DNA of 64,000 bases from Rahnella inusitata_A (lineage in GTDB: Bacteria > Pseudomonadota > Gammaproteobacteria > Enterobacterales > Enterobacteriaceae), in the NCBI RefSeq assembly GCF_965118895.1, contig NZ_CBCPJJ010000009.1, forward strand, positions 558,001-622,000, read 5' to 3'. The position numbers and the translations under genes are program-made. Below, one piece after another: positions 59,814 through 64,000 of the stretch. How positions within the stretch are numbered: position 1 is the stretch's first letter; each line of letters begins with the position of its first letter. Below the pieces are notes generated by a model that was not told the DNA's origin, did not search any database, and worked only from the letters and a program-made list of their open reading frames with translations.

Positions 59814-61052
59814 TTAATCGACCATCGCCTGACGTGGCCGGCGTTGCAGACACCACCAGGAGTAGACGGCGTTAAACAGCACAACCAGCGCAGTGACGAA
59901 AAACACCGTACGGAATCCATAGCTTGCCGAAACCGCCGCACCCAGCAACGGGCCGGTGACATTCCCCACATCACGGAACGACTGGTTATAGCTAAACACG
60001 CGGCCAGCCACCTGATTGGTACAGTTGTAAATCAGCAGCGTCTGTACCGCCGGAAGCAGCGCACCGTCGGTAGCGCCGAGCAGGAAGCGCAGTATCCCCA
60101 GTTGCAGCGGCGTTTGCACAAACGCCATCGGGATCAGCAACAGCACTGATATCCCCATCATTGCCACCAGAATGCGCTCAGGTCCGATCCTGTCCCCCAG
60201 TTTACCCAGCCGTGGCGCACTCATTAATGCCGCCACACCCGGTACCGAAGCAATCATGCCGCTGATAAACGCCAGATTCTGCGTGTTACCCGCCAGCTCC
60301 CGCACGTAAAGTGTGAGGATGGGCGCAATCGAGCCGGTCGCCACCTGAATAATCATCGTGGTGACGAACAGGCACAGCACCAGTTTCGGATTTTTAAGCG
60401 AAGCAAACACCTGCTTGCGGTTAAGCATGTCTTTTTTGTTCACCGGCACGAACTGTTCGCGGATGCAGTACAGCGTCATCACGAAGCACAGGAAAAGCAC
60501 CGCAGCAGTGATGAAGAAGACCGGACGCAGCCCGTAGCTGTCGGCCAGTAAACCGCCGACCAGCGGCCCGAGCAATGCGCCACTGACGCCACCGGTGGAA
60601 AGCGTACCTAGCGCCCAGCCACTTTTGTTGCGGGGGATTTGAGTGGCAATCAGCGCGTTGGCGTTGGGGACGAAGCCGCCGAGTAAGCCAAGCAGGGCGC
60701 GGAGAACGAGGAATTGCCAGATGTTTTGCGCGAACCCCATCAGCACCATGACGATCGACATACCGAGTGCGGATCGCAGCAACATGATTTTGCGTCCCTT
60801 GCGATCGGCAAGGCCACCCCAGAAGGGCGATGCGATGGCGGAAAACAGGAAAGTGATGCTGAATACCAGCCCTGACCACATGTTCAGGGACTCATGACCG
60901 GTGACGCCGAGGGTTTCTACGTACAGCGGCAGGAAAGGCATAATCAGGCTGAATGCAGCACCGGTAAGAAAGCAGCCGATCCAGGCAACAAACAAATTAC
61001 GTTTCCAGTTAATGGGTTCTGGTGCGATTTCAGGTTCAGGAGCCGGGGTCAT
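59814..61052 (-). CDS. mdtG: MdtG, MFS multidrug efflux transporter
   Basis: A 412-residue 12-helix drug:H+ antiporter (DHA1). INWKRNLFVAWIGCFLTGAAFSLIMPFLPLYVETLGV, the A motif GGLADRKGRKI and the C motif region TGGVSGALLGPLVGGLLADSYGLRPVFF are near those of E. coli MdtG (YceE, 408 aa). It confers fosfomycin and deoxycholate resistance when overproduced in E. coli and is part of the MarA/SoxS regulon there. An inverted repeat lies about 85 bp upstream. Confidence 0.94.
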   Translation of the reverse strand: MTPAPEPEIAPEPINWKRNLFVAWIGCFLTGAAFSLIMPFLPLYVETLGVTGHESLNMWSGLVFSITFLFSAIASPFWGGLADRKGRKIMLLRSALGMSIVMVLMGFAQNIWQFLVLRALLGLLGGFVPNANALIATQIPRNKSGWALGTLSTGGVSGALLGPLVGGLLADSYGLRPVFFITAAVLFLCFVMTLYCIREQFVPVNKKDMLNRKQVFASLKNPKLVLCLFVTTMIIQVATGSIAPILTLYVRELAGNTQNLAFISGMIASVPGVAALMSAPRLGKLGDRIGPERILVAMMGISVLLLIPMAFVQTPLQLGILRFLLGATDGALLPAVQTLLIYNCTNQVAGRVFSYNQSFRDVGNVTGPLLGAAVSASYGFRTVFFVTALVVLFNAVYSWWCLQRRPRQAMVD

Positions 61053-61134
61053 AAATTACCGAAAGATAAAGGTCGATTCGCTCTGTCATAGCAGACAGAA
61101 ACAAGGCAGAGCACAAGTAACAATCAGTCAGATG

Positions 61135-61156
61135 GATAATTATGCGCCTAATTATC
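61135..61156 (-). promoter_or_regulatory. Inverted repeat upstream of mdtG
   Basis: GATAATTA (61135-61142) and TAATTATC (61149-61156) are perfect 8-bp arms separated by TGCGCC, about 85 bp upstream of the mdtG start. It may be an operator; no marbox was identified. Confidence 0.45.
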
Positions 61157-61251
61157 ATCCACTTCAATGATGTTAATGAACTGTAACAAGTGAAATAAAA
61201 TACAGGTTTAAAAAAATCGGAGATGAAGGAGATCAATATCAGTGTGGATAG

Positions 61252-61284
61252 ATCAAAAGAAAACGGCCAGCAAGGGGCTGGCCG
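61252..61284 (-). terminator. Terminator of the doxX-family gene
   Basis: CGGCCAGC (61264-61271) pairs with GCTGGCCG (61277-61284). The minus strand runs on into TTTTCTTTT. Confidence 0.82.
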
Positions 61285-61319
61285 CGACAAACGCAGAAAG
61301 ATAAAAACCACAGTAGAAA

Positions 61320-61754
61320 TTAACGCAGCGCCGGGTTTTTCATCACAGAATAACGGCCGCTGCCGAGGAACATGATTACCAATCCGCCGAAGAAATACAG
61401 CGCTTCGCCTTCCAGACCCCAGGCCCCGACGTCAGTGACAGTGAAGAATTTTCCGGCGACCACCAGGAAAACGGCAACAAGAATATTGAATGCCATCACC
61501 AGCGCCGCAGGGCGGGTGAAGATCCCCAGAATGATCAGCACGGGCGCAATCACTTCGCCGATATAGGCACCGTAGGCAATGAAACCCGGCAAGCCATCAG
61601 CCTGTAACATTTTGGCTATCCAGCCCACACCGTTCTCAATTTTTGCCACGCCGTGGAACAGGATTAGAATGCCGAAAGTGAGACGTAACAAAAGCTTACC
61701 GAAATCAGGATGGTCGGTGGCGCGGGTAAAAGCAGTATTCAGTTTAGCCAGCAT
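61320..61754 (-). CDS. DoxX family membrane protein
   Basis: A 144-residue protein with four hydrophobic helices and the DoxX/YqjF pattern: LLLRLTFGILILFHGVAKIENG, GEVIAPVLIILGIFTRPAALVMAFNILVAVFLV and FFGGLVIMFLGSGRYSV. Family members are linked to redox and sulfur metabolism or quinol oxidation, but most have no proven role. AGGAACG precedes the start. It is a single-gene unit between mdtG and lpxL. Confidence 0.88.
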   Translation of the reverse strand: MLAKLNTAFTRATDHPDFGKLLLRLTFGILILFHGVAKIENGVGWIAKMLQADGLPGFIAYGAYIGEVIAPVLIILGIFTRPAALVMAFNILVAVFLVVAGKFFTVTDVGAWGLEGEALYFFGGLVIMFLGSGRYSVMKNPALR

Positions 61755-61927
61755 AAAACGTTCCTTTCGAGTGAGATTCAGAGGTCACGCGGCCCCAAAA
61801 AAGGCGGGGTAATCACGTGGGGAAATTATGCTGAGAGTATTGGCCTAAAAGAGATGAGATAAAATCTGATAACTTTGAAGAAGTCTGTCAAAAAAACTGT
61901 TTAAGCAAATCAGGAGGGAGGAACAAG

Positions 61928-61960
61928 TGCCGGTTCAGGCTCAATCAACCTGAACCGGCA
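61928..61960 (-). terminator. Hairpin after lpxL
   Basis: A 12-bp perfect stem TGCCGGTTCAGG (61928-61939) / CCTGAACCGGCA (61949-61960) with a 9-nt loop, 7 bp beyond the stop. The U run is weak (CTTGTTCC). Confidence 0.7.
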
Positions 61961-61967
61961 AGCGGCA

Positions 61968-62903
61968 TCACTCCTTCAGTGTTTTATAGAGTGAGGACTC
62001 ACCCTGCGGACGCGTTTTGAAGCGGCGATGCAGCCACATGTATTGTTCCGGCGCCTGGCGGATTTCGTTTTCTACCACTTTGTTCATATAGGTGGCGGCA
62101 ACCACCTCATCATCGAGCGGGAAGTCGGCGACCTGAGGATGAATGATCATCTCATAGCCTTTGCCACCTTCCAGACGTCGCGGGGTGAACGGAATAATTG
62201 CCGGTTTGCCCATACGTGCCAGCAGATACGTCCCGGTGGTAGTGGCAGCTTTATCGACGGCGAAGAACGGCACAAAGACGCTGGCGCGCGGGCCGTAGTC
62301 ATGGTCAGGCGCGTACCAGATGATATCGCCCTGCTTGAGGCTGCGGATCATCCCTTTGAGGTCTTTGCGATCCAGCATACCTTTGTTAGAGCGCATACGG
62401 CCTTTGGTCTGGATCCAGTCCATCAATTTATTGTCGTGCGGGCGATACACGCCAACGCCCGGATTATGGATGCCGAAAATGCGCGCACCCAGCTCCAGCG
62501 TCAGGAAGTGAACGCCAATCAGCAACACGCCCTGTTGGTTGTCGCGGGCACGCTGAATATGCTCAAGCCCGCTGACGCGAAACCAGCGCTCGATTCGCCA
62601 GTCAGGCCAGAACCACGCCATACCGGTTTCAAACAAGCCCATACCAACGGATTCGAAGTTTTTCACCACCATATCTTCCCGTTGTTCCGGGGGCATATCG
62701 GGGAAGCAGAGTTCGATATTGCGCACCGCGATTTTGTAGCGACGTTTCAGAAAGCGCATGGAGAATCGGCCCAATCCGGTGCCCAGACGATAGATAACCG
62801 GATAAGGTAATAAGACCAGCGTGTACAGCAGACCCAGACCCAGCCAGGTGAGCCAGTATCGTGGGTGCAGTAATGAACGGTTAAATGTTGGTACCTGAGT
62901 CAT
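61968..62903 (-). CDS. lpxL: LpxL, Kdo2-lipid IVA lauroyltransferase
   Basis: A 311-residue lipid A acyltransferase of the HtrB family. It has one N-terminal membrane helix (LTWLGLGLLYTLVLLPYPVIY) and the catalytic HX4E motif at His132-Glu137 (GVHFLTLELG). RPHDNKLMDWIQTKGRMRSNK and IWYAPDHDYGPRASVFVPFF are family regions that match LpxL more than LpxM. It adds the secondary lauroyl chain to Kdo2-lipid IVA. The place after mdtG is the E. coli one. Confidence 0.95.
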   Translation of the reverse strand: MTQVPTFNRSLLHPRYWLTWLGLGLLYTLVLLPYPVIYRLGTGLGRFSMRFLKRRYKIAVRNIELCFPDMPPEQREDMVVKNFESVGMGLFETGMAWFWPDWRIERWFRVSGLEHIQRARDNQQGVLLIGVHFLTLELGARIFGIHNPGVGVYRPHDNKLMDWIQTKGRMRSNKGMLDRKDLKGMIRSLKQGDIIWYAPDHDYGPRASVFVPFFAVDKAATTTGTYLLARMGKPAIIPFTPRRLEGGKGYEMIIHPQVADFPLDDEVVAATYMNKVVENEIRQAPEQYMWLHRRFKTRPQGESSLYKTLKE

Positions 62904-63262
62904 AGAATCTCTGCGTCATTATATCGAAGTAGAAAATATATAAGCTCTGTCTAGTGCAGCAGCCCGCTACATAAAAACGGTCACTCCCCATATGGAGTGC
63001 GTGTTATGCGTTAATTTCTTATAACAAAGTGACATATTGTGGCACTTTTTTTGAATGAGGTGAAAGTCGTCGGCACTAATACCTCATTTTCTGGTATTCA
63101 CTGCCTGAATGGAAAGCATTGTGCTTTTTTTCTGAACGGCGGCCTGTTAAAGGCAAGATAGCGGACTTTTCTCTTTCCGACTGAATATCAGCAGAGAATC
63201 GGTTTTTGTCAAATTAACGGGCAGCCAAATGGGCTGCCCGAAGGTAAATTTACAAACAGAGT
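62904..63262. other. Intergenic region between lpxL and the OYE gene
   Basis: There is no gene in these 359 bp. The lpxL promoter should lie near its left end. CACTCC-CCATAT-GGAGTG (62982-62999) is a perfect hairpin-forming repeat, and the minus-strand terminator of the OYE gene lies at 63218-63240. Confidence 0.55.
63218..63240 (-). terminator. Terminator of the OYE gene
   Basis: CGGGCAGCC (63218-63226) pairs with GGCTGCCCG (63232-63240). It lies 22 bp after the stop; the U run is weak (GTTAATTT). Confidence 0.65.
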
Positions 63263-64000
63263 TTACTTTGGCAGGAATAAACCTTTTACGCTGTGCGGCT
63301 CACTGCGCCAGTATTGTTTCGGCGCGGTCACTTTGGCGCCAAGTTTGGCGGCGGCGTGCCACGGCCAGCGCGGGTTGTACAGAATCCCGCGTGCCAGGGC
63401 TATCATATCCGCCTGACCGGTACCGATAATCGCTTCAGCCTGCTCTGGTTCGGTAATCAGGCCAACGGCGATCACGGGCATTTTCACGTAACGCTTGATG
63501 CCATCAGCAAAAGGCACTTGATAGTTCGGACCGACGGCGATCTTTTGCTCCGTACTCAGGCCACCGCTGGAGACGTGAATGTAGCTGCAGCCCAGCGCAT
63601 CCAGTGCTTTCGAAAGTTCGATGGATTGCTCCAGATCCCAGCCGCCTTCCACCCAGTCAGTCGCGGAAATGCGTACACCCACCGGTTTTTCTGCCGGGAA
63701 GGCCGCGCGGATCTCCTCGAAAATTTCCAGCAGCAGGCGCATACGGTTTTCCAGCGAACCGCCGTACTGATCGGTACGCTGGTTGGAGAGCGGTGAGAGG
63801 AACTGATGCAGCAGATAACCGTGCGCACCGTGTAATTCCAGCAGATCAAACCCCAGACGATCGGCGCGGAATACGCTGTCAACGTAAGCCTTTTTCAGTT
63901 CGGCGATGCGTTCAAGTGACATCGCTTCGGGGGGTTCGGTACCTTCTGCAAACGCCAGCGCAGAGGGTGCTACGGTTTGCCAGCCACCGGCGGATTGAGG
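63263..64000 (-). CDS. NADH:flavin oxidoreductase (old yellow enzyme, YqjM/NamA-like), partial
   Basis: The C-terminal 245 residues of an OYE-family FMN oxidoreductase; the frame continues past the window edge, so the 5' part is missing. DLLELHGAHGYLLHQFLSPLSNQRTDQYGGSLENRMRLLLEI carries the substrate-binding His residues and the RTDxYGGS signature, and PFADGIKRYVKMPVIAVGLITEPEQAEAIIG the flavin phosphate site. LARGILYNPRWPWHAA resembles the YqjM type, which reduces the C=C bond of enones and nitro compounds. The ATG at 63922 is internal, as the upstream residues (PSALAFAEGTEPPEAM) fit the family. Confidence 0.9.
   Translation of the reverse strand, partial: PQSAGGWQTVAPSALAFAEGTEPPEAMSLERIAELKKAYVDSVFRADRLGFDLLELHGAHGYLLHQFLSPLSNQRTDQYGGSLENRMRLLLEIFEEIRAAFPAEKPVGVRISATDWVEGGWDLEQSIELSKALDALGCSYIHVSSGGLSTEQKIAVGPNYQVPFADGIKRYVKMPVIAVGLITEPEQAEAIIGTGQADMIALARGILYNPRWPWHAAAKLGAKVTAPKQYWRSEPHSVKGLFLPK

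Noticed and set aside
62028..62810. 260-codon frame antisense to lpxL
   Set aside because: It lies wholly inside a clear LpxL gene and has no homology pattern.

Overview
This window is chromosomal DNA from a member of the Enterobacterales. Gene content and order match the Escherichia coli backbone in several separate blocks: yeiU-yeiR-yeiQ-yeiP-yeiW-setB-fruBKA, rutRABCDEFG, yecF-uvrY-uvrC-pgsA-glyW-cysT-leuZ, and opgC/opgGH-yceK-msyB-mdtG-lpxL. The blocks are joined differently from E. coli and the proteins have diverged, which suggests a Yersiniaceae-type genus such as Rahnella or a relative. The genus is my inference; the order is secure. I see no phage, insertion sequence, integrase, CRISPR array or rRNA.

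Layout. 1-7.4 kb: lipid A phosphotransferase lpxT, CobW-type GTPase yeiR, a small fimbrial-like secreted protein, a UxuR/ExuR-like repressor convergent with the sugar-acid oxidoreductase yeiQ, EF-P-like yeiP, cysteine-cluster yeiW and sugar exporter setB. 7.4-11.7 kb: fructose PTS operon fruBKA behind two Cra-type operators. 11.8-20 kb: a seven-gene minus-strand operon (VOC protein, AhpD-like protein, luciferase-like monooxygenase, complete peptide/nickel-type ABC importer) of unknown substrate. 20.1-27 kb: the rutABCDEFG uracil-degradation operon with divergent rutR; its control region shows a GG-N10-GC sigma-54 promoter, an NtrC-like site and a RutR-type operator. 27-36 kb: YdjM-like hydrolase, cycA, a tRNA-Lys with a CUU anticodon, a lipoprotein, a GAF/degenerate-GGDEF/EAL protein, a stand-alone class-2 leuA, an AraC regulator, and yecF.

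36-42 kb: an AT-rich gap of about 0.8 kb, then uvrY-uvrC (overlapping), pgsA, tRNA-Gly/Cys/Leu and an O-antigen chain-length regulator with an RcsAB-like box upstream. 42-49 kb: pphA, deoR, sbmC and ylaC, followed by a run of small, poorly known genes including a paralogous pair of about 86 residues, yccJ and a 43-residue acidic protein. 47.9-52.2 kb: an IclR regulator overlapping a universal stress protein gene, divergent from a DHA2 MFS/HlyD efflux pair. 52.2-63 kb: osmoregulated periplasmic glucan genes opgC and opgGH, yceK, msyB, mdtG, a DoxX protein and lpxL. The window ends inside an old-yellow-enzyme gene.

Themes: several genes concern the envelope (lpxT, lpxL, wzz, opgCGH, lipoproteins), carbon and nitrogen scavenging (fru, rut, ABC/LLM cluster, cycA, deoR) and efflux (setB, DHA2/HlyD, mdtG). 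The two places least explained by known biology are the LLM/AhpD/VOC/ABC operon and the small-protein region at 45.3-47.9 kb.
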